Below, in pieces: positions 1 through 9,244 of a DNA stretch of 64,000 nt. Positions within the stretch are counted from its first letter, which is position 1; the number at the start of each line of letters is the position of its first letter. Source of the stretch: Flavipsychrobacter sp. (GTDB taxonomy: Bacteria > Bacteroidota > Bacteroidia > Chitinophagales > Chitinophagaceae); contig JAEUVZ010000030.1 of assembly GCA_016786665.1 (NCBI GenBank), forward strand, positions 1-64,000. Direction: 5' to 3'. The notes under the pieces are model-generated. The model did not search any database, had not been told where the DNA came from, and worked only from the letters and a program-made list of their open reading frames with translations. Both the position numbers and the translations under genes were made by a program.

Positions 1-2858
1 ATGAAACGCTTGATGGCGTGCGTGCCGGTAGTGATGGGGCGGAAGATGTCGTTCTTGCCATCGCCGTTCGGGGTAAACACATTGGGCAGTGATACCACGC
101 AGCAGGCCTGTGCATCCAGCTTGGTCGACTCTTTAGCGGTACAGCCGTATGGAGTGCTTACGGTCAGGGTTATTTCCTGTCCGTCCATTACATAGGCGTT
201 CACTACGGGTGCATAGTTGTTGGTAGAGCTGAAGAAGCGTTCCGGAGCCCACTCGTAAGAGTACATCGCGTTGTTGTCTATAGCCGAGAGGCGTACGCTG
301 TCGCCAATACACAGGGTAGTGGTAGAGGCGGTAAAGCGCGCGTCTGGCTTAGCGTGTATCAGCACGGTATCCATGGTAGTGGTTTCACAGGCGGTGTTGG
401 AAACGGTTACGCTTACCTGGCGCAGGCCGGTTCCGTCCCAGCGTACCTGGTAAGGCCCTTCGTTGATGTTGTTGAATACATTCACGCCACCGTCAAAGGC
501 CCATACGTAAGAGGCTATCTCTGAGTTGTAACCGCCGATGCCCACTTTCACGCTGTCGTTGATACATACGTCAGAAGGCATGCTGATGGTTACTTCAGGT
601 ACCACTACTACGCGTACATTGTAAGTGTAGGTGGTGTTACAACCCTGGTTATTTACATTCAGCGTCAGCGGGAAGGTGCCGATAGAATCGAAACGTATGG
701 TCAGCGGTCCTGCGGTGTTGGTCATGCCATCCAGCAGGGTAGCGCTGTCGGGCAGAGTCCAGGTGTATACTTCAGCATTAGTTCCGTTGCCGGTATAAGT
801 AAAGGTGAGCGTATCGTTTTCGCACACCAGCGGACGGGAAGCTACAAAGGTAGAAGTAGGCAGGAAGTGAACGGTAACGGTGATAGGAGCGCGGGGGCTT
901 TCGCAGCCATCCACGGTCTGGCTCACATACCAGGTGCGCACCTGCGGGGTGTTGGTAGCCGGTACCGGTGTGGTTACCAGGGGCGTACCGCCGGTGAGGG
1001 TGTTGTACCATTGCAGGTTTTGTCCTATGGCGGTCAGTGGCATTTGTTCGTCAAACTGGCACTGGGTCACATCCGCTACAATCGGAGCAGGAGGTATTTC
1101 CGCTACGTGTATCTGTACGGTGGTTTTGGGGCTTTCACAGCCATTTACGGTTTGAGTTACATACCATATAAAGTCACCGGCCACCAGTGTAGATGGTGTA
1201 GGTGCGCCAGGCAGCAGTGTATTGGTAGCATCGTACCACTGTATGTTCTGCCCGTTGGCAGTCAGCGGGGTAGAAGGTTCGTCGCGGCAATAGTGTACCG
1301 GCCCGGTGTACACGGGCGCTATTGGCTGAGGTTTCACCGTTACTGTCAGCGGAGCGCGGGGGCTCTCGCAGGAGTTTTGTGTTTGTGTTACATAGTAGGT
1401 GATCACAGCAGGCGTACCGGTAGGCGGGGTAGGCGGGGTAGTGCTGCCGACACCCCCGGTCTGGGTAGTGTACCAAAGCAGTGCGGTACCGTTGGCCGCC
1501 AGGGGAACGGCTACATCATACTGGCAGTATTCTATAGGCGCTGTTACCGGTGGCGGAGGTAATGGAGTGATTGTTACCGGAACCACGGTAGCGGGCGATA
1601 CGCAGTTGGCGACAGTCACCGTTACATTGTAGTTACCCGCATAAGAAAGTTGAGCGTTGGTGATAGTGGGGTTCTGCTGGGTAGATACAAAGCCCACCGG
1701 ACCGTTCCAGTTGAACGTACCATTCGGAACTGTATTGGCGGAAAGCACGATGGTGCTGCCCTCACACACCGGGCTGTTGCTAACGGCTACAGGAGCCGCC
1801 GGTATTGGTGGGTCGGTAAGGGTGGCATTCACAGCGTTGGAGGAACAATTCGCCGCATTGGTGACGACAATATTGGTGTAGTTGCCCTGGGTCAGGCCAT
1901 TGATGACCACGTGCCCGTTGGCATTGGAGTTAAAATTTACAGGGCCTACCGGGTTGCCGCCCAAGAGGTAGGTAATGGTGAAGGGCGAGTTGGGGGCCAG
2001 GCCGGTGAGCGTAATAGAGCCATCGGTGCCGCCGCAGGTAGTTGGGTCTGCTTCGGTTACAGAGGCGATTACCGGCAGAGGGAGTACCTGTACGTTCACG
2101 GTGTCGGTATCCGGTCCGCAAGCACCTATGGCGGTTACTATGTAGTCGCCTGACATGCCCGCTGTGGCATTGTTGATAGTAGGGTTCTGCAGGTTGGAGT
2201 TGAAGTTTAGCGGGCCTGTCCAGTTATAGTTGCCGCCGGCAACGTTGGTGGCGGTCAGGTTAATGGCATCGCCTTCGCATATGGGGCTGTTGCTTCCGGC
2301 GGTTACCGTAGTGCTGCCGCCGCCCATTTGCATGGTGTAGAAAGCGCTGTAGGTAGTACCGTTCATGGGGTTGTTCGCTTCCAGTATAGAGGCGCTGGTG
2401 ATACCGTTACAGTCAAATATGTCAATACGTCCGCCGCCGCCGTTGGCTACCTGTACGTTCATAAACAGCGAGCCCGCCTGTATGATGCCGGTAGAGGAGT
2501 TGCAGGTATTGGTGTACACGCTGAGGTTGGCCACGGTAAGGGTGTAGGGAGCTCCGTTTATCTCAAAGCTCACTATCTCGCCCTGGTCCATAGCGGTACA
2601 CTCAAAGCGCACACCCATTACCGGGGTGGCAAAAGTGTATGTGTACATCCCGTTCATGTTGCCGGAACCTATCCAGTATGGGCCGCCCTGGCACCAATAG
2701 GGGTAGTTGGTAGCGCCCGGCCCGGTGGCCAGTACGGTTACGTTCACGCCACCCACATTCTGGGTTCCGGTCAGGTGGGTTATGTTTACATATTGCGCCC
2801 GGGCCTGGTGGGCCAGTAAAGAGGTCAGCGCCAGTAAAAAAAGGTAAATTCTTTTCAT
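1..2858 (-). CDS. T9SS-exported Ig/PKD-repeat adhesin-like protein (C-terminus cut by window edge)
   Basis: An open frame runs from an ATG at 2858 to the left edge, giving 952 visible residues. It begins with a signal peptide of about 22 residues ending in ARAQ. The middle holds several Ig-like units. Three in tandem (about 867-1550) share the pattern C-Q/R-x-D/E, LxAxGxxxxWY and T-x-x-GCESP, which fits the Ig_7 'CHU_C-associated' family. PKD-like units with a C-x-GD/ND pattern follow. The last visible part contains NVFTPNGDGKNDIFRP, the opening of the gliding-motility-associated C-terminal domain used as a type-B T9SS sorting signal. The rest of that roughly 90-residue domain lies outside the window. 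The likely role is a large surface or secreted adhesin; the ligand is unknown. Confidence 0.85.
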   Translation of the reverse strand, partial: MKRIYLFLLALTSLLAHQARAQYVNITHLTGTQNVGGVNVTVLATGPGATNYPYWCQGGPYWIGSGNMNGMYTYTFATPVMGVRFECTAMDQGEIVSFEINGAPYTLTVANLSVYTNTCNSSTGIIQAGSLFMNVQVANGGGGRIDIFDCNGITSASILEANNPMNGTTYSAFYTMQMGGGSTTVTAGSNSPICEGDAINLTATNVAGGNYNWTGPLNFNSNLQNPTINNATAGMSGDYIVTAIGACGPDTDTVNVQVLPLPVIASVTEADPTTCGGTDGSITLTGLAPNSPFTITYLLGGNPVGPVNFNSNANGHVVINGLTQGNYTNIVVTNAANCSSNAVNATLTDPPIPAAPVAVSNSPVCEGSTIVLSANTVPNGTFNWNGPVGFVSTQQNPTITNAQLSYAGNYNVTVTVANCVSPATVVPVTITPLPPPPVTAPIEYCQYDVAVPLAANGTALLWYTTQTGGVGSTTPPTPPTGTPAVITYYVTQTQNSCESPRAPLTVTVKPQPIAPVYTGPVHYCRDEPSTPLTANGQNIQWYDATNTLLPGAPTPSTLVAGDFIWYVTQTVNGCESPKTTVQIHVAEIPPAPIVADVTQCQFDEQMPLTAIGQNLQWYNTLTGGTPLVTTPVPATNTPQVRTWYVSQTVDGCESPRAPITVTVHFLPTSTFVASRPLVCENDTLTFTYTGNGTNAEVYTWTLPDSATLLDGMTNTAGPLTIRFDSIGTFPLTLNVNNQGCNTTYTYNVRVVVVPEVTISMPSDVCINDSVKVGIGGYNSEIASYVWAFDGGVNVFNNINEGPYQVRWDGTGLRQVSVTVSNTACETTTMDTVLIHAKPDARFTASTTTLCIGDSVRLSAIDNNAMYSYEWAPERFFSSTNNYAPVVNAYVMDGQEITLTVSTPYGCTAKESTKLDAQACCVVSLPNVFTPNGDGKNDIFRPITTGTHAIKRF

Positions 2859-2949
2859 GTTTTATTAGACAGATGAGGTGATACTAAAGGTTTGTATAAT
2901 CTGATGCGAAATTAAAGAAAACCTATAATATATTAAAATAACCAATTGT

Positions 2950-3942
2950 TTATAGTCCACATAAAAACGCCATAGTATCCACATTATCGGCATAGGTATT
3001 TACCGAGGGCCTCTGGGCTTCGCCAAACGGAATGGCTTTTCTGCCGATAACTGCTTGTATATCATTGCTTAGCGACAGCCTTTCCAGGGTGGGAGCCAGC
3101 TGGCTGTAATACTGGTAGTGTACCACGCTTACGGCAGAAAACGGCAGTTCATTTTCCACCAGCAGTACCGACTCATTGGTCATATACGGCACTTTGTTCA
3201 GCAGGTAGAGGGCCAGGTGGTAGTCGTAATTGTTCTTGTACTTATGATGGTGTATGTAATCCTCGTATTTTTTGAAGGCCAGCAGCAGCCGCTCAAAGTT
3301 ATAGCCCTCCGGCACCTGTAGCTGGGTCACGTTGCGGCATCCCAGCCCGTAGTATAGGAACACATCATCGGCCAGCCGGTTTAGTTCCTCGTCTGTTTCG
3401 TCGCCTTCCAGCACGGCTACGGAAGTGCGGTTCTTCCGTATGATATGTGGAAATTTTGCAAAGTACTGTTCAAAGTAGCGGGAGGTATTATTGCTGCCGG
3501 TAGTGATGTAAGCATCGCAGCCTTTCAGTACATCGCCTGTTTGCAGGTATTGTTCCGTAGCGGGTTCCCATTCCGCCAGCTTGTACAGCAGGTGCTGCAT
3601 CAGCACGGTATCTTTAGAGGAGAGCTTCAGCAGCGCCTTGTGGCCGGTAATAAAAACGCACAAGAGATCGTGAAAGCCCACCAGGGGAATATTGCCGGCG
3701 CAGACTATCCCTACCAGTTTGGGCTGCGCGGGTAGTTTGTAATTGCCCAGCCATTCCCGCAACACGTCCTTTTGCAAAAAATGATGAGCTATGTTATCAG
3801 CCGCCAGGGCAATATGCTCCGGGGTAAACCAGGGGTTGGCTACTTTGGCCCTTAGCTGCACTTCCTGCCACGTTTCATCGCCGGAGCGCATGTATTGTCC
3901 CAGCTTGTCCAGTAGTTCTATACGGGTATCTAAAGAAAGCAT
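2950..3942 (-). CDS. Acyl-CoA reductase (LuxC-like, aldehyde dehydrogenase fold)
   Basis: 330 residues from the ATG at 3942; the frame stays open to a further start at 3990 (346 aa). It resembles the LuxC-type acyl-CoA reductases of Bacteroidota, which reduce acyl-CoA to aldehyde with NAD(P)H. The nucleotide-binding segment GIVCAGNIPLVGFHD and the GLGCRNVTQL segment, whose Cys is the likely catalytic nucleophile, are both visible. I prefer the inner start: homologues tend to begin near LDxRIxLLxxLG, and a strong plus-strand promoter for the ferredoxin lies inside the 16-residue extension. The gene is divergent from a dicluster ferredoxin, and the two may be functionally linked. The physiological substrate is not visible from sequence. 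Confidence 0.8.
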   Translation of the reverse strand: MLSLDTRIELLDKLGQYMRSGDETWQEVQLRAKVANPWFTPEHIALAADNIAHHFLQKDVLREWLGNYKLPAQPKLVGIVCAGNIPLVGFHDLLCVFITGHKALLKLSSKDTVLMQHLLYKLAEWEPATEQYLQTGDVLKGCDAYITTGSNNTSRYFEQYFAKFPHIIRKNRTSVAVLEGDETDEELNRLADDVFLYYGLGCRNVTQLQVPEGYNFERLLLAFKKYEDYIHHHKYKNNYDYHLALYLLNKVPYMTNESVLLVENELPFSAVSVVHYQYYSQLAPTLERLSLSNDIQAVIGRKAIPFGEAQRPSVNTYADNVDTMAFLCGL

Positions 3943-3952
3943 AGTCGGTACC

Positions 3953-3981
3953 TTGATTGTGGCTGCGAAATTGTAACTTTG
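3953..3981 (+). promoter_or_regulatory. Bacteroidota-type promoter of the ferredoxin gene
   Basis: A TTG at 3953-3955 is followed after 18 bases by TAACTTTG (3974-3981), a full match to TAnnTTTG. Transcription would start near 3987, leaving a short leader before the ATG at 4015. Confidence 0.65.
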
Positions 3982-4014
3982 TGCCCACATAATCTAAAAA
4001 ACGAAGAAGATAAT

Positions 4015-4362
4015 ATGGCAATCAAGATAACCGACGAATGTATCAACTGCGGAGCGTGTGAACCTGAATGTCCGAATAATGCTATATACGAAGGTGGTGT
4101 AGAGTGGTCTATCACCGATGGTACCGCCGTGAAGGGCTCATTTGTATTGATGGATGGCTCTACAACCGATGCCGCCGCCCGTCATCAGCCGGTAGCTGTA
4201 GATACCTACTATATTACGCCCAATAAATGCACCGAGTGCCAGGGCTTCCACGAGGAGCCCCAGTGCGCCGCCGTTTGCCCGGTAGACTGCTGCGTACCCG
4301 ACGAGATGTACCAGGAAACCGTAGACGAGTTACTGGCCAAGAAAGAGAAACTCCACATGTAA
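4015..4362 (+). CDS. 4Fe-4S dicluster ferredoxin
   Basis: 115 residues. It starts at the ATG at 4015, because upstream codons of the open frame cross the promoter. Two iron-sulfur motifs are visible: CINCGACEPECP (C-x2-C-x2-C-x3-CP) near residues 9-20, and a second with a longer spacer (C-x2-C-x8-C-x3-CP) in the C-terminal half. That arrangement is typical of short YfhL-like ferredoxins that carry two [4Fe-4S] clusters as soluble electron carriers. About 45 residues separate the clusters. The gene has its own promoter and terminator, so it is monocistronic. Its redox partner is unknown; the divergent acyl-CoA reductase is the nearest candidate. Confidence 0.9.
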   Translation: MAIKITDECINCGACEPECPNNAIYEGGVEWSITDGTAVKGSFVLMDGSTTDAAARHQPVAVDTYYITPNKCTECQGFHEEPQCAAVCPVDCCVPDEMYQETVDELLAKKEKLHM

Positions 4363-4367
4363 ATAGT

Positions 4368-4392
4368 AAAAGCCCCGCACAGGGGCTTTTTT
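4368..4392 (+). terminator. Rho-independent terminator after ferredoxin
   Basis: AAAAGCCCC and GGGGCTTTT pair around a 5-base loop and run into a T tract. It begins 6 bases after the stop codon. Confidence 0.85.
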
Positions 4393-4405
4393 AATGCCCT
4401 CCAGG

Positions 4406-4436
4406 TTTTGACAAAAGGTTAGATTGTTTATTTTTA
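4406..4436 (+). promoter_or_regulatory. Promoter of the T9SS-sorted protein gene
   Basis: TTTTG at 4406-4410 and TATTTTTA at 4429-4436 (7 of 8 to TAnnTTTG) are separated by 18 bases. The ATG follows at 4456. Confidence 0.5.
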
Positions 4437-4455
4437 CAATATTCAACCTGGCCTT

Positions 4456-5967
4456 ATGAATAAACTCCTGCTTCTCCTGCTCATCCTGTTGGTCACCACC
4501 GGTTCATCCGCACAGAATTACCATTGTTTTACTCCCGGTAGCAAACAGTACTACATAAACAGTGATAACTATGTAAGGGGCATCCGTATCGATTCCATTA
4601 TTTACGAGGGCAGCGACCTCATTTATTATCCGTTCAGGACGGCGAGAGGCCATTATGCCAATCATGCGCCCCTTGATTCTACCGGCGGTAGCTGGATAGG
4701 AGGGCGGGTGGTTAAAAAGCAAGATGGAACATTCCTGTTCGATAATCATTGGGGCGATACTGTCATCATAAAAACGCAGGCTGCCACAGGCGATGAGTGG
4801 GTATTCTACCAAAACCAGTCGACGCAATATTATAAGGCTACCGTTACGGCTATAGACACGATGTCGTTCTTGACGGTACTCGATTCAGTAAAGAAGATAA
4901 CCATTACCGCATATAGTGGCCAGAGCCAGAATACAGCGGACCCACTCAATGGCCTTCAAATTCTGCTAAGCAAATCCCATGGATTTGTGCAGGTGTTTGA
5001 CTTGTACCTGTTCCCCTACCACCCACAGGATTCTATATATCAGCAGGATAGGGACTATTTCCTGGATAAATCATTAGCGAATGCAGCCCCCAATGTAAAC
5101 AACAGCACATTCAATATTTGCGACTACAATTTTGGTAGCGTCAATCAGCAGTACGATCGCGCACCGGGTGATGTTTATTTTTACAGTGGATGCCTTTACT
5201 GTCAGTCGGGCAGTTTTAACCCAAATCATTTTCGCGCAGATACGGTCATGCAGATCAACTATGTGGGTTCAGATACGCAATATGTGTACAATGGTTGGCA
5301 GGCTACCCGGCACTTTAATGTTACTACTTTCCAGCAGTATTATTCGTTGCAGTACCACGACTCTGCACTGTCTTTTTGTGGTACGTTTTGCCCGGAGTAT
5401 GAGGATAATCAGTTGATGCCCGAGGAAGTGGGAGAGCGCTATATCTGGCACTATTACCCTGTCGATACTACTTTCTGCACTGTCGGGCCGGCATATATGT
5501 TTTCGCACAGCCACATGACCTATCCGGCGATGTATGCGCACTTTTTTGAGTCTGGTGATTTCTACATTAAGTATAAACCCGGCATCGGTATGGTGGACGC
5601 ATATGTCTTACATGGAGGAGGGTCGCCGCTGTTTTCTTACCGGCAATTACAGTACTATAATAAAGGAGGCAACACCTGCGGCGACTATCTCACCCCTCAA
5701 TCCTTAGATGTAAACGATATCAACAATCCGCTTGCCGTTAACATCTATCCCAACCCCGCACAAGATGAATGTGTGATAAATGTAAGCAGCCCCGCTAAAG
5801 GTGCAGAAGTGAATATACTGGATGTATCCGGCCGCGTAGTGCATCGCCAACTACTTACCGGCAGCAAAACGAACGTACCGCTGGACTCCTTCAGCCCGGG
5901 TGTTTATTTTTTTCGCCTCCAACTGGATGGAGCGGTTATTAATAAAAAAGTTATCATTACGCGGTAA
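4456..5967 (+). CDS. Secreted protein with type-A T9SS C-terminal sorting domain
   Basis: 503 residues. A signal peptide (Leu-rich, ending near GSSAQ) is followed by about 400 residues of aromatic-rich sequence that I do not recognise. The last 80 residues form a Por-secretion-system type-A sorting domain: IYPNPAQDE, then VNILDVSGRVV, SPGVYFFRLQ and a terminal KKVIITR. The protein should cross the outer membrane through T9SS and be cleaved or anchored. Eight or more cysteines in the body suggest disulfides. No catalytic motif was recognised, so the function is unknown. Confidence 0.85.
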   Translation: MNKLLLLLLILLVTTGSSAQNYHCFTPGSKQYYINSDNYVRGIRIDSIIYEGSDLIYYPFRTARGHYANHAPLDSTGGSWIGGRVVKKQDGTFLFDNHWGDTVIIKTQAATGDEWVFYQNQSTQYYKATVTAIDTMSFLTVLDSVKKITITAYSGQSQNTADPLNGLQILLSKSHGFVQVFDLYLFPYHPQDSIYQQDRDYFLDKSLANAAPNVNNSTFNICDYNFGSVNQQYDRAPGDVYFYSGCLYCQSGSFNPNHFRADTVMQINYVGSDTQYVYNGWQATRHFNVTTFQQYYSLQYHDSALSFCGTFCPEYEDNQLMPEEVGERYIWHYYPVDTTFCTVGPAYMFSHSHMTYPAMYAHFFESGDFYIKYKPGIGMVDAYVLHGGGSPLFSYRQLQYYNKGGNTCGDYLTPQSLDVNDINNPLAVNIYPNPAQDECVINVSSPAKGAEVNILDVSGRVVHRQLLTGSKTNVPLDSFSPGVYFFRLQLDGAVINKKVIITR

Positions 5968-5968
5968 T

Positions 5969-6081
5969 CAGTTAGCAGTTAGCAGTTAGCAGTTTTGCAG
6001 TTAGCAATTTGCAGTTAGCAGTTTCCAGTTGGCAGTTGGCAGTTGGCAGTTTGCTGTTATCAATTTGCAGTTTCCAGTTTT
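5969..6081. repeat. Degenerate 7-bp tandem repeat, unit CAGTTNG
   Basis: About 16 units head to tail start two bases after the stop of the T9SS gene: CAGTTAG, CAGTTTG, CAGTTGG, CAATTTG and similar, with one 8-base unit. The unit length is not a multiple of three and no frame crosses it. A segment reading CATTGCGAGGAACGAAGC, reminiscent of dispersed intergenic repeats, follows directly. Confidence 0.85.
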
Positions 6082-6189
6082 CATTGCGAGGAACGAAGCT
6101 AGTCTAACCAGCTTCTTAGGCTCCCATCCTACAGGTTCCATAAACTTAACCTAGCCCAGGCAAATCAGGAATGTCAGCCTGGTCCCTGC

Positions 6190-7716
6190 CTAACGTCCGA
6201 CCGGACGGTTCAACGTTATTTTGTGTAAAAGATGCTCCATCCCTACCAACTCGGCACATGTTGCAATGGCGGTAATGCTTACCCCCAGCACACCGTGCAG
6301 GTTTACGTTCTGCCCGGTTAGCAGCAGGTTGGGAATGCGGGTGCGGGTGGCAATGGTTGTTTCGGCGGGTTTGTTCACATCCTTCAGTATTCCGTAGAGG
6401 GAACCTTTGGGCGTAGCGGTGTAGTCGCGGTAGGTGAGGGGGGAGGCTGCGCTCTGGGCTACTATATTGCCTTTCAGCTCGGGTACACGCTCCAGCACCT
6501 TGTTCAGCAGCCGTTCCGAGCGCCGTGCTTTAAAGTCGGCATACTCTTCGCCCCTGTCTTCCTTATGCCCGGTATGGTTATGGGTATGCGCCCACCGGGC
6601 CACTTCGTCGTAGTGCATGTAGGCAAGAATAGAAAGGCTTTCTGCGTAGCCGGGATTGTGTTCATCCTCTGTAAAGAAGAGTGCATAGTTTGCGGGCCAC
6701 TCCTGCGGCTGGTAGTGAACGGCCTGCCAGCTATCTTCTGCGGCATTCCAGTACAGGTTGTAGCGGCGGAGCGGTACCGTGCCGGGCGCCAGCACCAGGT
6801 TCAGCATAAAGGTGGATATGGTTTGCTCCAGTCCCTTTATCCGGTTCCGGTAAGCCGGGCGAACCAGTTTGCTTTCCAGCATGCCCAGCAGTGCTTCCGG
6901 GTGCAGGTTGGCTACGAAGTGCTTTCCATAGTAGCGTTCGCCCGCAGCGCTTTCCGCGTAGCGCAGTTCGCCGTTCTCCTCCACCAGCTTCACTATTTCG
7001 GTATTGCGGTGCACCTCGGCCCCGTGTTGCTGCAATTCCTGCCAGAGGAACTTGGAGAGCTGCGAGCTACCGGGCACTATCTTGTGCGCGCTGTGTATGT
7101 AGCTTTCCAGCACCAATGCATGCAGGTAAAAGGGGGTTTTGCCTGCTTCCCCGGCATACAACAGGTTGTTACCGGCGAGCACCTGACGCAGCCGCGCGTT
7201 ACTGGTAATACTGTTGAGGGTATCCACCAGGCCCCAGCCGCTTACGGCCGATTTTTCTTCCGGGGAGCCGGCCCGCAGGCGGTATAGCGGAAAGTGGTCG
7301 CCTGCCTGGCTCACCGTCCGCACATATTGCTCCAGGGCGTCTTTTTCCCGGGGAAAGTAGCGGGCCAGTTGTTCGGTAAAGTTTTCTTTGCCTGTCGCCT
7401 GGGGGTATTCCGTTTCGTCGTTGCCAAAGGCTATACGGTCAAATCCGTTGGTGTCAAAGGCTTTCAGGTGCAGTTTGTCCATAATGCCCACGTACCGGAA
7501 AATGGAGTGCAGCGTGTGCCCTTCGCCCAGTCCGCCTATATAATGTACACAACTGTCAAATACCTTCTTGTGCAGCGAGAAGGTTTGCAGGCAGCCGCCC
7601 AGTTGCTTGTCTTTTTCCAGCAAGCATACCTTCATGCCTTCTTTGGCCAGCAATACGCCGCTCAGCAGCCCGCCCAGGCCACCACCTATTATCACCACGT
7701 CGTATCTGCTGTCCAA
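6190..7716 (-). CDS. FAD-dependent oxidoreductase, phytoene desaturase / CrtISO-retinol saturase type
   Basis: 508 residues with a TTG start at 7716; an in-frame stop at 7729-7731 leaves no ATG upstream. The N-terminal dinucleotide-binding motif DVVIIGGGLGGLLSG (residues 6-20) is followed by LLEKDKQLGGCLQTF, the typical opening of the carotenoid desaturase/isomerase and all-trans-retinol 13,14-reductase group. The C-terminal LLLTGQNVNLHGVLGVS matches the second FAD contact. Substrate cannot be assigned, and no carotenoid cluster is nearby. It lies 12 bases downstream of glmM on the same strand, so co-transcription is likely. Confidence 0.8.
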   Translation of the reverse strand: MDSRYDVVIIGGGLGGLLSGVLLAKEGMKVCLLEKDKQLGGCLQTFSLHKKVFDSCVHYIGGLGEGHTLHSIFRYVGIMDKLHLKAFDTNGFDRIAFGNDETEYPQATGKENFTEQLARYFPREKDALEQYVRTVSQAGDHFPLYRLRAGSPEEKSAVSGWGLVDTLNSITSNARLRQVLAGNNLLYAGEAGKTPFYLHALVLESYIHSAHKIVPGSSQLSKFLWQELQQHGAEVHRNTEIVKLVEENGELRYAESAAGERYYGKHFVANLHPEALLGMLESKLVRPAYRNRIKGLEQTISTFMLNLVLAPGTVPLRRYNLYWNAAEDSWQAVHYQPQEWPANYALFFTEDEHNPGYAESLSILAYMHYDEVARWAHTHNHTGHKEDRGEEYADFKARRSERLLNKVLERVPELKGNIVAQSAASPLTYRDYTATPKGSLYGILKDVNKPAETTIATRTRIPNLLLTGQNVNLHGVLGVSITAIATCAELVGMEHLLHKITLNRPVGR

Positions 7717-7728
7717 TGGGGTATTTGT

Positions 7729-9123
7729 TTACGAGGCTGTTACCTGCATCATGCTTTTTATATCGTTCATTATGCGCAGGGCCAGTTGGTTGGCCATTTC
7801 TTCCGATTTGCTTTCGGAGTAAACCCGTATGATGGGTTCGGTATTGGAAGTGCGCAGGTGTACCCATTCTTTATCAAATTCTATCTTCAGCCCGTCCTCG
7901 GTATTGACAGGCTGCCCGGCGTACTTCTTTTTTATCTGCCCGAAGATGTGCTGCACGTCTATACCTTCCTGCAGTTCTATCTTGTTTTTAGAGATAAAGT
8001 AATCGGGGTAGCTGGCGCGCAGTTGGGTCATGCTTATATCCAGCTTTGCCAGGTGGGTGAGGAAGAGGGCGATACCCGCCAGTGCGTCGCGTCCGTAGTG
8101 CAGTTCGGGTACTATTATTCCTCCGTTGCCTTCGCCGCCTATCACGGCGTTGGTTTCTTTCATCTTCCGTACCACGTTCACTTCGCCTACGGCGCTGGCG
8201 GCATAGCTGCCACCCATGGCTTCGGTTACATCGCGCAGCGCGCGGGTAGAGGAGAGGTTGGAAACCGTGTTGCCTTTCCGGTTGCTGAGGATATAGTCGG
8301 CCACGGCCACCAGGGTATATTCTTCGCCAAAGAGGCTACCGTCTTCATTCACAAAGCAGAGGCGGTCTACGTCGGGGTCTACAGCTATGCCCAGGTGGGC
8401 CCTCGTATTCCGAACCTCGGTACATAGGCCCACCAGGTTTTCAGCCAGTGGCTCCGGGTTGTGGGCAAAGTGCCCGGTCACTTCGGCGTTTATAACCACT
8501 ATGTCGGTTACGCCCACAGCGCGCAGCAGTTCCGGCACCGATATGGCCCCGGTGGAGTTGACGGCATCTACCACTACTTTAAAGTTGCGGGCGCGTATGG
8601 CCGCCACATCTACCAGGGGATGGGCCAGTATGGCGTCTATGTGCTTTTGTATGTAGCTGTCATCGTAGCGCAGGCTGCCTATTTCGTCTATGGGGGCGTA
8701 TACCGCCTCATCGCGGTCGGCATAGTCCAGTATCCACTGGCCATCATCGCCGCTCAGGAACTCGCCTTCAGCGTTCAGCAGCTTCAGGGCATTCCATTCT
8801 TTGGGGTTGTGGCTGGCGGTGAGTATAATACCGCCACCGGCATTTTCCATTTTTACTGCCATCTCTACGGTAGGGGTAGTGCTCCATCCCAGGTCTACTA
8901 CGTCAAATCCCGAGCCCTGCAGAGTGGCCGCCACCAGGTTGCGCACCATTTCGCCGGAAATGCGTCCGTCGCGGCCTATTATTATTTTCTTATTATTTCC
9001 CTGTTTCCGTACCCAGGCACCGTAGGCGGTGGTGAACTTTACCACGTCTATGGGGGTAAGCCCGGTGCCGGGTTTTCCGCCTATTGTTCCTCTTATGCCG
9101 GATATCGATTTGATGAGTGCCAT
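7729..9123 (-). CDS. glmM: Phosphoglucosamine mutase
   Basis: 464 residues of the alpha-D-phosphohexomutase family. It interconverts glucosamine-6-phosphate and glucosamine-1-phosphate for UDP-GlcNAc, hence peptidoglycan and LPS. The opening is IKSISGIRGTIGG. The phosphoserine loop ILTASHNPKEWNALK, the metal loop DPDVDRL, the sugar-specificity loop GEGNGG and the phosphate-binding RTSNTEPIIR all appear in the right order. Bacteroidota proteins of this type are usually named GlmM; a phosphomannomutase activity cannot be excluded by eye. It heads an operon with the FAD oxidoreductase. Confidence 0.87.
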   Translation of the reverse strand: MALIKSISGIRGTIGGKPGTGLTPIDVVKFTTAYGAWVRKQGNNKKIIIGRDGRISGEMVRNLVAATLQGSGFDVVDLGWSTTPTVEMAVKMENAGGGIILTASHNPKEWNALKLLNAEGEFLSGDDGQWILDYADRDEAVYAPIDEIGSLRYDDSYIQKHIDAILAHPLVDVAAIRARNFKVVVDAVNSTGAISVPELLRAVGVTDIVVINAEVTGHFAHNPEPLAENLVGLCTEVRNTRAHLGIAVDPDVDRLCFVNEDGSLFGEEYTLVAVADYILSNRKGNTVSNLSSTRALRDVTEAMGGSYAASAVGEVNVVRKMKETNAVIGGEGNGGIIVPELHYGRDALAGIALFLTHLAKLDISMTQLRASYPDYFISKNKIELQEGIDVQHIFGQIKKKYAGQPVNTEDGLKIEFDKEWVHLRTSNTEPIIRVYSESKSEEMANQLALRIMNDIKSMMQVTAS

Positions 9124-9244
9124 ATATGTTTCTTATTGGCTACGAAGATAGCTCGGATAGCAGTGTAATTGCTAACTAAATTTTAAGAAAACCGTGCGAA
9201 AATTCCCCCCATTTGGGACATTTTTATTAAGTAACTTGCGCCAA

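Noticed and set aside
867-1562. 231-codon plus-strand frame opposite the adhesin
   Set aside because: Shadow of the Ig-repeat gene; its Gly/Arg/Tyr-rich composition has no family.
5969-6081. CRISPR-like array
   Set aside because: The units are 7 bases with no spacers and no cas genes nearby.
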